From Styela clava (lineage: Eukaryota; Chordata; Ascidiacea; Stolidobranchia; Styelidae): a stretch of 64,000 nucleotides of DNA. This document shows positions 37,511-50,300 of this stretch, in pieces. The notes below the pieces were generated by a model, which saw only the letters and a program-made list of their open reading frames with translations, searched no databases and was not told the origin of the DNA. Where the stretch lies: assembly GCF_964204865.1 (NCBI RefSeq), contig NC_135259.1, forward strand, positions 16,688,974 through 16,752,973. The letters run 5' to 3'. Within the stretch, counting starts at the first letter, position 1, and every line of letters begins with the position of its first letter. The translations under genes and the position numbers were made by a program.

Positions 37511-40500
37511 ATGGAATGTTATGCAAATTTTCAGAGTCAAAATATATATGAAACCGCTCAGACGGCTTCAGAGTCACAAACGATTCCTAAACAAGGTTTG
37601 TGTTTTATTTTATTTACTCAACATTTAAATTGTTAAACTACAATAGAAAAACTAGATATAATATGTAAACACGAATCGTAACACAGTATGTTCCATGCTT
37701 TGCATTTAAGGGGAAATCAATGTTGTAACCCTTTCCTAATCATTATTATTATTAATTTTATAATAAATATATTCTGAGTTTGATCTGTAACACTGTAATG
37801 TTTTATTGAAATTTCACTATTAGATTACAATGCGATTTTAAAGTTATCAATGCTCCTAAACCAACCTATTTCAAACATTCTGATCAAATTTTCTTAAACT
37901 CAAAAGAGTTGTCTCGCTTTTTGATGAGTTTTGTGTTTTCTCTTTATATTTAGTATTTCATTTCAGTACTTTTTAAATTTCAGATTAAAATTTAGAAGAC
38001 TTCACAGTAAATAAATAAATTTTATTGATATCGTCATGCTTCTAGCTTAAAAGGGAATCCAGAATACTCATCTAAAAGATTTTTATAAATTTTTTGGCAT
38101 AGTGAATAGTCCTTTTTTGAACATTTTTCCGTTTTTGGTGTGGTTAAATATATATAAATATTGGATGACACTTTAATTTTACAATATTTCTATACTGAGT
38201 TAATAATGAGGGGTTTCATATACATTTTGACTTTGAACATTCGCTCAGCATTCCATCTCCATATTATCGCTTTAATGAAATGTTTTGCCGTCTAAATGCA
38301 CGTCTCAGTGCCGATAACTATTTTTATAAAGAATCAGCAGAAACTCAATAATTTTAGTTAGCTAAACAGGCCAACATTGAAATAAACACGCGCATAATAA
38401 TTTTTGTTGCTAATCTTCCAATAAAAGTGGGTTGCTAAACCAACATGACGATATAAAACAATATACAGTATACTATCAGTTAAGTGAATATGATAAACTA
38501 ACGGATAACTTTATTCGATTTGTAAATTCATACAATTAATGATAAAAGGTTGGCTCCGAAATGAGTGTTTTGCGGTAAGCCGAATGAACTAGTGATGAAT
38601 TATATGCCGTATTACTTCCTTGATGTTTAAATTACTTTGAATACAAATCTGAACGAAGTGACTTAACTGTGTTTGATGAGTATTGAAGCAATTGAGGTTT
38701 GCATAACACGTACGTAAGTTCGTCACTTATTCAACAGGAACACAGTCTATATCTAAGTACTTTATATTGTATAAAATGATATTCATAAAAATATAATATG
38801 AAAAATATATGCCTAACTGTTATGCATTCAAATTTTTTAAATACAAAATTCACGAAGTTTCGTTTTTGAAAACACCTATTCATTTAAATATCAAGGAAGT
38901 AATGCGTCACATTTCTGCCACTATGTCTGTTCTTTCCTGGCCCACCTTCTTTGTTGTATTTTTTATCTGGAATTCACATAATCGAGAATAAATCTTCTTG
39001 AGGCATAGGCTAATTCAAACCAAATTATGTTGTTTGACGTACACGGTCCACATAACCAAGGGTATACATTGTTTTGTGTCGTTATTGTTTTGCCATCCAA
39101 TGATAATAATAATGAAAATAATTTCATTCGCCTTCAGATGATAACTGCATAATTAATGTTAGCTGCTAATTCTCTATAAAACGAATATCGGCACCAAGAC
39201 TGCGCGTTTTAGAATATGGATATGGAATGTTAGGCAAATTTTCATAGTCAAAATATATATGAAACCCCTCAAACTGTTTCAGGGCCTGGCGTTTCTTAAA
39301 CATGGTTTGTGTTTGATTAAACATAAATTTTAATTTGTAATATAACAAGGGAAAATAAAAAAAAATAGGATACAAGAGTAAACATGCATGGTAAACCTTC
39401 TTCGGCTTTTAAACATGCAAATATCATTACTTTTCTCCATATGAAATCAGCTATTTTACAGGAATGTTGTAACAAATTTTATTTTCACTATTCTTACGTA
39501 GAATAAAAAATGAGTAATTTTTTACCTCATGAAATCACTTTTTCAAATGCCTTTCATCCACGTTTTTATTTTCCACAGACAACAAGGAGGCTACGAACAA
39601 GAAAACTCTGTTTGTTCTCGCGATATCTTCTGGAATATGTATCATTGTGTCTGTTGCTGCATTTATTCTGATTATGCAAGTTAGTTAGTAGTGGGAATTA
39701 AATTGAGCCTAATGTTCTATATATTAAAATCAAATAAAAAATATGCGTATGGTACGAAATGTTGTTAATTCTGTTCTATTTTCTTTTTGTGAAATATTCA
39801 AATTTATTTTAAGCTCCACAACGAGATGAATCGTATGAAAGATAAATTGGACAAAATGAGTGAGATCGATTCATCTCTCGCCAGCCATATAAACGACACT
39901 CAAAAAAGTACGATATATTGATTTTAGTCGAAACATGCCAATTGTATATTAGCATGATCTCTTTTATCGAATTTAAAAGAAAATGGAAACTTTTGCAATA
40001 TTGACAAAGCAAATATTTCAAATAAAACACAAAAGAGTAGAGGTATATTTGACAAGCCATCGCATTTCAAAAGCTTGGAAACGACATTAAAAAACGAAAG
40101 GTATTTTAAATACCCATGGGAATTTGCCAATGGCATGACAATTTAGTTTAACATTTGTTTTAAAACTTATAAAGAGTCCAGACATTTAAACTATTGGCAA
40201 CGCTTTTTAATTACTTCATCACAAAATTTCCAAGAAAACACAGAAAAGCAAGTTAATATTTTAGATATTTGAATTTTGGATCAAGTTTTCGCTTTAGAAG
40301 GCTTAACATGGTTTATCAGAGTAAAAACAGAACATGAAATTAAAAAAATATAAAAATGTAAAATTAGGCTGGTCACCTGCCTTCTCTGACGCTTATGAAT
40401 CAGAATAAATTATATTAGAATCATTCGTAAAAATATTACTGCGTGCGATCTAAACCTGTGATTAGTCACCTGATTTTATGTTTTCAAATAAATTTTCAGC

Positions 40501-41717
40501 TTCTTCAAGTATAAAACATGAGTTAAAAAATATGAAGAATGGATTGAGCCAACTTGACTCCAAAATATTGATTGGAGATAACAATTTGGTGAGTTTGATC
40601 AACATGGACCTATTTACTTTGTCTATCTATAATTTTCTTTAGTATGAAATACAAAAGTATATGAATATTATTTTTGCACAATAAACGTAAAAAACGAAAA
40701 TATTTATGTTTATGTTGCATCAAGTTTTACAGAAACATGTTAAAGCACAATACTCAGGATTATTTTAAACTTAGTTTGCTTTACAGAAAGCAAACCTGAG
40801 TGAAGCAAATTTGAGGATGAACAAAATGTTTTCGATATCCGGTTGGTTCAGAGCAAGCAATAATCTCATTTACAAGCGTTTCACTGATTTTGTCAACTAC
40901 GCAACTGCAAAGGCTCAATGTGAAGAAATGGGAGCTCGTTTGGTTTCAACTGGAATTAGGAACAACCAAGTGAAAAAGTAAGTTAGTCACTTGTGTTAGA
41001 AACGTTAACACTCTTCTTTTACTTTCAGTACTTTCAGTTAGATCTAGCAGTATCTATAGGTTTTTACAGTAGAAATTAAATGTGTTTTTAGATGTTGTTG
41101 TTAATGACGTAAAAGCCACTATTTACCTCACTTACTACTAGTTAACAAATATTTCTTGTCAATATGGAAATTACTTACCAAAAACACTTTCGAATTTGTT
41201 CACTATATTTTTCGGCACTTTGTAACTTGTTTTTTTTTTACCACAAATGTTGCCAATACCCAAACAAAACAGCGTGAGTTTCCACTTATTAGTTTTGGCG
41301 AGATGAAGAAGCGCGTACATTGACACAATTCGAAATTAATCTTTCATGAGGATAAAACCTACGTAAAACGAAATATATTTGTCACTTTATCTTTTGCACA
41401 TGTGAGCTGTAATATGTAAATATGGCTATAAATGAAGCTTTAACTCTCAGTAATAAATAATTCTGCACCTTCTTAGTGAAATATTTCCGAAACATTACTT
41501 AACTGGAGCGTATGCATGGATAGGATTGGACGACATAAGCAAGGAAGGAATTTGGGTTTGGTCGGATGGAGGAAATGAATCAACAAGCGCAATATGGCAA
41601 TCGTCACAACCAAACGGAGGCAGAAAAGAAAACTGTGCAGTAATCGTATTGCCTGGTGCTTTTGATATTGCGTGCTCTGGAGTCCAACGATTTGTTTGCG
41701 AAAGGGAATTTGCATGA
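37511..41717 (+). CDS. Type II transmembrane C-type lectin-like receptor I
   Basis: Exons 37511-37595, 39579-39679, 39814-39907, 39980-40036 (optional), 40500-40588, 40787-40977 and 41477-41717. The frame stays open with the optional exon (858 nt, 285 aa) or without it (801 nt, 266 aa). The tail begins MECYANFQ and has NIYETAQT. The transmembrane helix follows TNKKT, and the stalk has INDTQ sequons. The CTLD has WIGLDDI, WVWSDGG, QPNGG, ENC, FDIAC and RFVCERE, so Q replaces E at the first calcium ligand and N of the ND pair is F. Exon 1 is taken from 37511 because the nearer copy at 39216 has a stop at codon 6. The resulting intron 1 is 2 kb and contains rearranged duplicates. Confidence 0.7.
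37740..38207 (+). repeat. Truncated R duplicon inside intron 1 of gene I
   Basis: Contains ctgagtttgatctgtaac, tttcaaacattctgatc and agaatactcatctaaaag in R order, then stops at a pseudo exon 1 on the other strand. Evidence of local rearrangement. Confidence 0.6.
38208..38262 (-). pseudogene. Dead exon 1 copy, minus strand
   Basis: Reads ATGGAGATGGAATGC then TGA on the minus strand, followed by tail-like codons ending VYETPH without the usual donor. It faces the dead plus-strand exon 1 at 39216 across a degenerate divergent region, so it is the relic of a deleted gene pair inside intron 1 of gene I. Confidence 0.75.
39216..39303 (+). pseudogene. Dead exon 1 copy, plus strand
   Basis: ATG GAT ATG GAA TGT TAG: a stop replaces the conserved tyrosine codon of the tail. 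The 3' end lacks the PKQ codons and splice context. It lies 0.28 kb before the intact transmembrane exon of gene I and was probably that gene's original first exon. Confidence 0.75.
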
Positions 41718-42704
41718 CGTTTTCCGTATCATGGAATGATATTTTTAAATTTGATTCTAAATTAATTTCTGATATTGCAATTTATTTCCTGTCTGTTTAT
41801 GAGTAAAGAAAAATAAACCCTTTGGATTTGACTGACTCATAGTTTAAACATTCTACTGTTTATAATATTTATTTTTGGTTTATAAATGCTTTTCAAATTT
41901 ACTAATATTTTACAGGAGATAAGTCATAATACATATTCGTTCATAATACAAACAGACAAGCGGCGCACAAGCTTAGATGAAAGATAAGTAGTTGGTTCTA
42001 CAGAAGTCAAATCAATAACAAAAGTAATAATTCATAAATTTCTAAATATTCATGTATGAAAATATGTAAATAATCTGTATGATAATAAATATTTACGTTA
42101 TTATTTGTTTTATTTTATAGTTGTTTCTCAAAATTACTATCTCCGACTAATGACCATGATATCATACTTTATTATATCAGAATCGACCGACAAACAGAAT
42201 GAAAGCCTTTTATTGCATGTTTCAAGCGTTTATTTAAACTGTTAAAGACAGAACAGAATCAAAATTCAATATTGATTTCAATCTTGAACAAACGGTTATC
42301 AGTAAAAAAATGTAATGGAGCTGCGCAACGAGTTGTCTATTTTGCATTCTACATTTCATGCTATGATGTTTTCGAAAATTGATAATTATGACTTCATGTG
42401 GATAGTTACAAAAGGTTATGCCTCAGATGTCCATTAGGCTTACTATTTTTAATTGATTAATCTAATTCAGGCACAAAATGCACATCAAATGATATAAATA
42501 TGTATATGATATATACATATATTTCTTACTTTTTTGTTCACTGCCACTGCTGATATTTTTTTTCATTTATTAACAAGTTTTGAACCTGAAAACTTTGATT
42601 AAAATTTTAGGATATTTATTGTCTAAATGTATTTTCTTCAGCAGTGTAAAAACAATGGCCCAAGTTGAATAAATGAGATTCAATATTTTTCCCAACTACC
42701 GCCA
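41718..42704. other. Gene I 3' flank
   Basis: Homologous to the flanks of B and D, but with an internal deletion near 41900 that joins the proximal flank to sequence found just before relic E. The region corresponding to C and E is absent. No gene seen. Confidence 0.55.
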
Positions 42705-43900
42705 AACTGGCCTCTGGTCTAAAAAATTGAAAACATCTGTAAGGATTGAATTTATGATAAATATATTCTGAGTTTGACCTGTAACACTGTAAAGTCTAAT
42801 TGGTAAAACAAACTTTACTATCAGATCACAGCTGTTTCAAATTTATCATTGCACTTAGACCAACCTATTTCAAACATTCTGATCAAATTTTCGTGGAGTC
42901 AAAAGAGTTGATTCTTTTATTTGATGGAATTTGTGTTTTTCTCTTTGGATTTACAATTCCATCTTAGTGTTTTGTTAATTTTCGAAAGAAAGTTAAAGAT
43001 TTCACAGTTATTAAATAAATTTTATTGACATCGTCTTGCTCCTAGCTTTTAAAGAGACACTAGAATACTCAGCTAAAAGATTTTCTGCTATTTCTGAATA
43101 GAGATCCCTTTTAAAACAATTTTTATTTTTGGTGTTGTTAAATGTGTAAAAATATTGGATGATGCTTCAAATTATTGTAATATTTCTATTATTGGTTGGA
43201 TAATAAAATTTTTGATTGTTGTTATTGCAAGGGTGTAGCATGGAGGACCAATTAAATATATTGAACGCGGCTTTTCGTCTTAAGATCATTGCCTCAAGAC
43301 GGCGAAGTGTCGTTTATTTTTAATAGGCAGTGTTTTATTGGCAGGAAATGATTATTAATTGAAGGGAAATCATAGGTTTATCAATCTTATTAAAGCTGAA
43401 CAAACTGACCAGCCACTTCGTTTGCGAAGTACTTGAACATGATAATCAATAATAAAAAATCGTTAAATAGTGAGTGTTTACTAATAATTACTTACTAACT
43501 CTTCGACAAGCATTTTGTGAAGGTGGCTGATACAACAGCCCTACCGTGCTTTTTAACAGACTTTTCGTTGTCTTAAGTCTAAGAAGGGAAATGAAAGCGA
43601 ATATTTCATTGTCTACTACAATTTATATTGTTTTTGGGTTAGTAAACAATTCCGAAATACGCCAGTCATCAAGAATATTTCAACCTGCGCACTTGTGAAT
43701 CCAGTCGTAGATTTTAGCATTATCTAATCGGCATCCTCACCCATGGGTATTTGCAATCTAGGACATTTTGATTTTCACATACATTTGCAACTGTGTCTTA
43801 TTTACCCTCGCAAATATTTTAGTTTCAAACATAATCTTTATTTTAATCTTACTTTACTTGAGATTACATTGCACATACTCAATTTACATTTTGCGCCTAT
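42705..43900 (+). repeat. Spacer duplicon R, copy 4
   Basis: Starts ccgccaaactggcc, then aaaacatctgtaagg, tttcaaacattctgatc, actagaatactcagc, ataggcagtgttttattgg and tttagtttcaaac-like blocks in the R order. The hAT-4 insertion point is unoccupied here. No coding. Confidence 0.7.
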
Positions 43901-43910
43901 CGATCTTAAG

Positions 43911-43936
43911 TTGTTGTTGTTGTTGTTGTTGTTGTT
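43911..43936 (+). repeat. TTG trinucleotide microsatellite
   Basis: Uninterrupted ttg repeats, about nine units, near the end of duplicon R copy 4. Simple sequence; no coding role suggested. Confidence 0.95.
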
Positions 43937-43939
43937 ATT

Positions 43940-46900
43940 CTTATAAATAGCTTTTTCCACAACTAATAATAGACCAATCGATTTCAAATAAGATAAATGT
44001 GGTTGAAACTACTCGAACGCTATTGTTTGCAAATTTATTTACATAGTCTTGTGAGACTCAATATTCAGCATTTAAAAGACCAGTCCGCCATCTTTTCAAA
44101 AAAGTCGTCGCCTGCAGTTCAACTACGGCCATACCGGTACTGACGTGGTTGGAATGGTGGCTGGACATTTGCAATTTTGATTTGAAGCTATTGAATTATC
44201 AGATGAATGGATTGCAGCGTAATTCTTATAACCTAGTCGTTGTTAGTCTTTGAATCCTTATGTCCGTATTTTTTAATTATTGATGTCACAATTTATTTGC
44301 AAAGACAGTGTAAATCGCATGTAGTTTGAATCACGCGGTTTTATTAAGTTTGAAATCTTCCAACAGAGATCCATCACGCTAGATGACATTGAATGATAAA
44401 TGACATTGAAGCTTATTCACTTCAAAGACTGGTACATAAAATCGTAATATTACAACGGTAGCCAACGTTAACCGTGGATTTAAATCCTCATAGGTGCAAA
44501 TCTATGTCGGAATAAAATACCCGTGAATGCAAATATCCAAAGATGCACATTGCCCGTTAGAAAAAATCAATGTTAAAACCTACGTCTAGGTTTGAAAATG
44601 TGAAGATTCAAATATCCCAGATTCCCAACGTATTTGACTACTAAGATAAAAACAATATGAATTGTAATTAAAAATGAAATAATCTCTTTCATTTCCTTTC
44701 TGTGACTGAGGAACACAAAGGTTCTCTGACTAAGGACCATAACACTGGGTGCACTGGTATAGAAATACATTTTCATGTAAAAGTATTGTTTTTCTTCTAA
44801 GAAAAAACAAGAAGAGGCAATAAAAACAACTCTAGGTTCCACTATGTAGGAAGTTTCGAATCGTTTTTGTTTTATAAACAAAGGAGATGAATTTTGTTGC
44901 CGTTTTTGAAAAAAAGTTTTAAGTTTTGGTTAAAGATGAAAGATCCAAGTATACATCACACTTTCGAATGTTTGTTGTATGCTTGTCGACGAGTTAAGGA
45001 TTTATCAGTAGACATTCTCTATTCAACTAATTTCTATTGTTGTCTTTTTTGTTTATATACTGCACAAGGAAAGTTCAATGGTTGCGTTTGTTAAGCTTGA
45101 GGTTGATTAACCAATGATTAATCTCCAAATACTAGTAATGCCATGGAAACACTGCCTATTAAAAAATAACGACAATTTTCCGCTTTAGTGCAATGGCAGA
45201 TTGACGAAAAACCGCGACCGATTTCACGTAATATACACATTGGTCTCTTTTTCTACACCACTGCAATAGTCCTAAAATTACATCGAAAATTTTATTATAC
45301 AACCTCTACAACCTGATTTCGTCTGAAAGGAACATTTGTGATATTTCAGACGTTTTGTGTAAACCATGAGGTCTCGAATGTTTGTTATGGTCTTGTTTGG
45401 AAGAATAGCTCATTTCCTACCCAGCAATATAAGAATGAACGTTATATGACATTTGGAAGTAATAAAATATCGCTTAAATTTAACGCGAGTACTTCCCGCA
45501 GCGACAGAAAAACGTCGCACAACAAGAAAATAGTTCTATAAACCTTGGCGTTGCGCGCTAACCAATAACAAAAGCTAGTATGATAAGGTCTTATTTTGAA
45601 GGTCATTTCATATGCTACATAACATAGGAGAGTGGCCATCTCACAACGTCAGGAAGTTATACAAATATCGAATCGTTTGATCGCAGTTGCCTCACCGAAA
45701 AAAAGTTAGTTCACATAAGCGTTTTATCTCGCAAATTCTCCTTGTCTCACGATTAAGAGCTTTTATGATTCATAATAAATGTTTTATTATTAATGTTATT
45801 AATTAAATGTTTTATTATGACTCACAAAAGCTTTCAACGCAATAAAGCACAAACAAACAACGGATCGATCGATTAAGCTTAGCCTGGCCTGATTCGATGT
45901 GGTGACTTCTAAAACGGAAAATTTCCACCACGCTTGAATGATGCGCGATATCGACATGCATTTAGTATCATATTAAAGAGAAAACCACTACGCAGTCAAC
46001 TGTATAGTCACATTTGAGCTTTACGAGAGCTGTACACGTCCAACAGCTGATAGAATGAGAGAGTGGAAATATTTTTGTTATTTTTTGACGTTACGAGAGA
46101 CCTCGTGAAATAGGTGTTTCAGTTTACGGTCCTCCAGTGACATCTAGCGTATAGTACTCTAGAAGACCTTTCCAATTATATATAATTATTGTATATTGGG
46201 TAATTTTTGGGGGTCGTATGACATGCATAAAAATGGGTATACAAAATTGGGCTCGATTGGAAGTTTATACATAAATTTGTAGCATAATTCACCAATTACA
46301 TTTCTTTAACAAAATAAAAAACCAAACCTTTTGAAAATAAATAAAAAAGGTAAAAAAAGACCTGAGTATTTTCAGGTCTTGTCGAAAGCCAGAAGCAAGG
46401 AGATGTTCAAAAAAATTATTTGATAACTATTAAATTTTTAACTCTGTGGAGTAAATTATTAAAACAGTTAATAATATAATTCTAAATATGAAGATAAAAC
46501 CCAACCCCATCAACGCGTAGGTCAAACTCGAAATATATTTATTTAAAATTTCATCTTTTACTTTCCCACACAGAGATTTTAATTTTCCACGGCAGTGACC
46601 AGTATGATCTTAGTCTTAAACAATTTTAAATCTCATTTATTTAACTTGAACTTTTATTTGTTCTGTTGAAAAAGTTATTTAAAGACATTTAAGATTTAAA
46701 AAACCGAAAACACCAAATATATTCATTTTCAAAGCGTCTCAAAAAATCATCAGTAATTACAGTAAAGAAAAAAGAAAATTATATATGAATAGTTTTCTTT
46801 TCTGATAGAATAGTCAAAACTTTAAGTTTGACGTACAGTCTTCGACGTGCATCTGGCGCTTGATAAACGTTTATATACCCTAATCAAAAACAACAAAGTT

Positions 46901-47381
46901 TTGCATATCTGACGCAAAATCCTATTTAAACATCATGATGACCTTTGCCACAATCATTAAATGTCGAAAGCTTTATTAAATGAAATGTAGAATGCGACAT
47001 AGACAATCCGTTGCTCATCCTCATTCTAATCTTTCATGGTAATTGTTCGTATAAGATTTAAATGTTTTAACAAATTTACTAAACGAATTCAACCTGCAAT
47101 TACAATTTTGCCAGTCGAATATGAAAATGACAAAAGTATGATTCTATGATCTCTAATCGGAGATAGTAATATCAAAAAACAATTACAAAATGACAAAATA
47201 ATAAAGTAAATATTTAAATAAAAAAAATTCACTTCATTTCAATTTAAAATTTTTTTTCCTTCAATGCCTCCATTTTCCTTTTCTTTAAAGAGACAATAAA
47301 TCAAATCTCAGTATCAAACAATAATTGAAAATACAATCAAGGAAAGTTCTGAAACTTATTCTCATTTAAAATAATCAAACA
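43940..47381. other. Unassigned sequence between genes I and J
   Basis: About 3.4 kb. A stretch at 45136-45215 contains the inverse of the R words (gacgaaaaaccgcg), suggesting an inverted R fragment. No exon with supported splice sites or known domain was recognised; open frames at 44573-44881 and 45338-45541 show no family motifs. The last few hundred bases before 47382 should be the 3' untranslated region of J. Confidence 0.45.
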
Positions 47382-50300
47382 TTATTCAAATTCCCTTTCG
47401 CAAACAAAACGATGAGTATTTGAACAAGAAGCATCATTGGCAACAATCTTTGAATAATAGAATCGAATTTCTGCGCAGTTGTCGGATCTACCGCCGTTTG
47501 GTTCCCCCGATGCCCATATTGTACTTGGTGATTCATTTACTCCATCCGACCAAACCCAAATTCCTTCATTGCTGATGTCGTCCAATCCTATCCATGCACG
47601 ATCTCCGGTTAAGTAATGATTCGGAAATATTTCACTGAGTGGACAAGAAAACATTATGGACCGTTAGAGTTTTTGAAGTGAAATTAACATACCGATTATT
47701 TTGGTAACAACATATTTGAAGCCACGTGCATTTGCACCCATACATTTGAACCTGTAAACTGCACCCAGGCATTTGCACCTGCATACTTTTGTCCCCACCG
47801 ACATCTGCATCCATACATTTACACCCATAGAATTTGGCATCCGCATATAGATTGCACCCGCGGAAATTTGAACCTATATACATTTGCACTCGCGGACATT
47901 TGAACCCAATTATATTTGCCCCCACGAACATTTGCACCCCTATACGTTTGCTTCTATGTACATCTGTACCCACGTACATTCGTACCCATGAACATTTGTA
48001 CCCATGTACATTTGCCAACAAGAACATTTGCACCCACAGACATTTGTACCCTGGACATTTGCACCCGCGGACATTTGCACCCCTGGACATTTGCACCCAC
48101 GTACCTTTGCTCACATGTACATTTCCACTAATGGACATTTGCACCCATGCACATCTGCATCCACGGAAATTTGTACCCAGGCATATGCATGTGCCTCATA
48201 AACGCACCCATGGTCATGTTCCCAAATAAACGTGTTTCAGACAAACTTTAAATATCGACTATAAATATATATTCGAATTGAAGTCGGAATACAAATTTTA
48301 AGTAGCCCTTATTCTTGGCGAGGGTCGCTGTGTTTTTATTGTCATTTCGAGTTATAATCTATTCCAACTTTTATCGGTCATTTTCTTTTGATGAAATAAC
48401 ACAAACGTAGTCGAATGTGCGGTGGTTTGTAGACGATAGGGAAGAAAAGTGCTTGTACATGAATTAATCAAGTCAGTGTTAAATCAACTGAACAAAACAG
48501 AGATAAGTGCCTCGAGAAAGACGAATAGATTAAAGAAAAACAGAGAGCAAGAATCGACTTCGACGCGGCGAAAGCATGATTTATATATACCAATGCGGTT
48601 ATTTTTCTCAATCTGTGTTAATTAAAGGATGAAAATCCAAATTAATAGCGTTCGGGTTTGCAGTGTTATTCGGGTTGCAGTGTCTTCATTACTATTCGTA
48701 ACATTAGGATGTCGCAATTTCGGCGCAAATGGCAATAGAATTTTTTTTACTTCAAATAAGTATCAATGAGTGTATATGTTTACTGGTGCAAAATTCCATG
48801 GGTGCAAGTGTCTATAGATGCGAATATCGGTGGGTGCAAATGTACATGGGTTAAAATGTCTATGGGTGCAAATGTTCATGGGTGAAATCTGTATGTGGGT
48901 GCAAAAACTTGCGGGTCCAAATGTATGAGTGCAATTGTTCATGGGTCCAAACATCCGTGGATGCAAATATATGCGGGTGCAATTGCCCTTGGTGCAAATT
49001 ACGGCTGTTAATGTACGTGGGTTCAAAGATAATGGAAGCGATTAGTCTCCCTTTCAGATCAATCAGGCTTAGAAATTACAGTTTATAGGAATCTTCAACT
49101 CGCGTCATCCAGAGAGCGTGACCATCGAGCCAAAATCGTTGACAAAAAATTCGCGTCATTGTTTTGTATAATGTTAACGTTCCACATAATCCGCTAACCT
49201 ACTTTTTTACTTGGTTGTCTCTCATCCCAGTCGATACCAAACGAGCTCCCATTCCTTCACATTGAGCCTTTGCAGTGGCGTAGTTGACAGAATCAGTGAA
49301 ACGTTTGTAAGTGAGATTATTGCTTGCTCTGAACCATCCGGATATCGAAAACATTTTGGTAATTCTCGAATTTGTATCAGATAGGCTTTTATTCTATAAA
49401 ATAAAATTACACATGAATAATGCTGGAATATTTTGACCTAAATTTCCAAACTCTAAAACCAAAGCAATAAGCAACAATTTTTTTAAAGTTCTATTTAGAA
49501 TGTGGTTATAAATCTTTAATCATTACTATTAACGTAGATATTAATAAACGCAACACATATAAATTGAGCACAATTAATGTTGCCCGTGATAATAAGTCAT
49601 TTTATTTTCATAACCAAACATGCCATGTTATGAGTAATAAACTCACCAATTTATTAGCTTCGTTGTATATTTTGGAGTTCAGTTCACTTACTTCTTTTTT
49701 AATTGAAGTTTCCAAATCTGAAATTATATTAAGTTTTCACAAGTTTTGAAATAGAAATTTCAAATTAGATGATTTACAATTGACACGTTTGAAATAAAAT
49801 TTAAAAGATCTTACGTTTTTGAGTGTCGTTGATAATGATGGCGAGAGATGAATCAGTTCCACCCATTTTCTCTAATTTTTCCTTCGTATATTTATTCTCG
49901 TTTTGAAGCTTAAAATAAATTTCAGAATGCTAATAAATGGAGAATTCAAAGTGGAGAACAAATAGCTTCTTCAATACTATATGTTTTTATTAATTTTATC
50001 ATGCTGTAGTGAGTTTAATTTGATTTAAGTGACAAAAAACATCCAAAATACACGATGTCGATACTAACTTGCATAATCAGGATAAATGCAGCAACAGACA
50101 CTGAGAGGGAGATTCCCAAAAATAGTGCAAAAACAATCAAAGTTTTCTTATTCGTGCTTTTATTGTCGTCTACAAAACGAATATATCTAAGATTTTAGTT
50201 ATGAACATGTCGAAAGAGAGATCGCATATTAAATATTACTTGTGTCATAATTGAAGTGAATGAAGCAATTTAAATGTTTCACGCCATTGCTTCATAATAG

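Larger units (their letters stand above)
47699..49066. mobile_element. Foldback-like element built of 16-bp repeats
   Basis: Two arms of a 16-bp minisatellite face each other. The left arm (about 47720-48225) repeats acatttgcacccacgg-like units, near 30 copies. The right arm (about 48775-49030) repeats the reverse complement, gggtgcaaatgtacat-like, near 16 copies. About 540 bp of unrelated sequence lies between. The corresponding intron of gene G (34008-34213) aligns on both sides (gtgaaattaccatat, then cttcaactggcg) and lacks it, giving an empty site. Long inverted arms of short direct repeats match the foldback transposon architecture. No transposase was seen and target duplications could not be fixed. 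Confidence 0.75.

Noticed and set aside
41473..41715. Antisense open frames opposite exon 7 of gene I and of B (9403-9669)
   Set aside because: They mirror the CTLD coding strand; splice sites and motifs support only the sense strand.
43940..47381. Possible unrelated gene between I and J
   Set aside because: Open frames of about 60-100 codons lack domain motifs and conserved splice sites; not enough to call a gene.
47632..48229. Long open frames on both strands rich in C, K, G, V, Q, M or in H, P, T, F
   Set aside because: They are translations of the 16-bp minisatellite; 16 is not a multiple of 3, so any frame yields a pseudo-repeat protein.
48763..49088. Open frames in the right minisatellite arm
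   Set aside because: Same repeat artefact as in the left arm.
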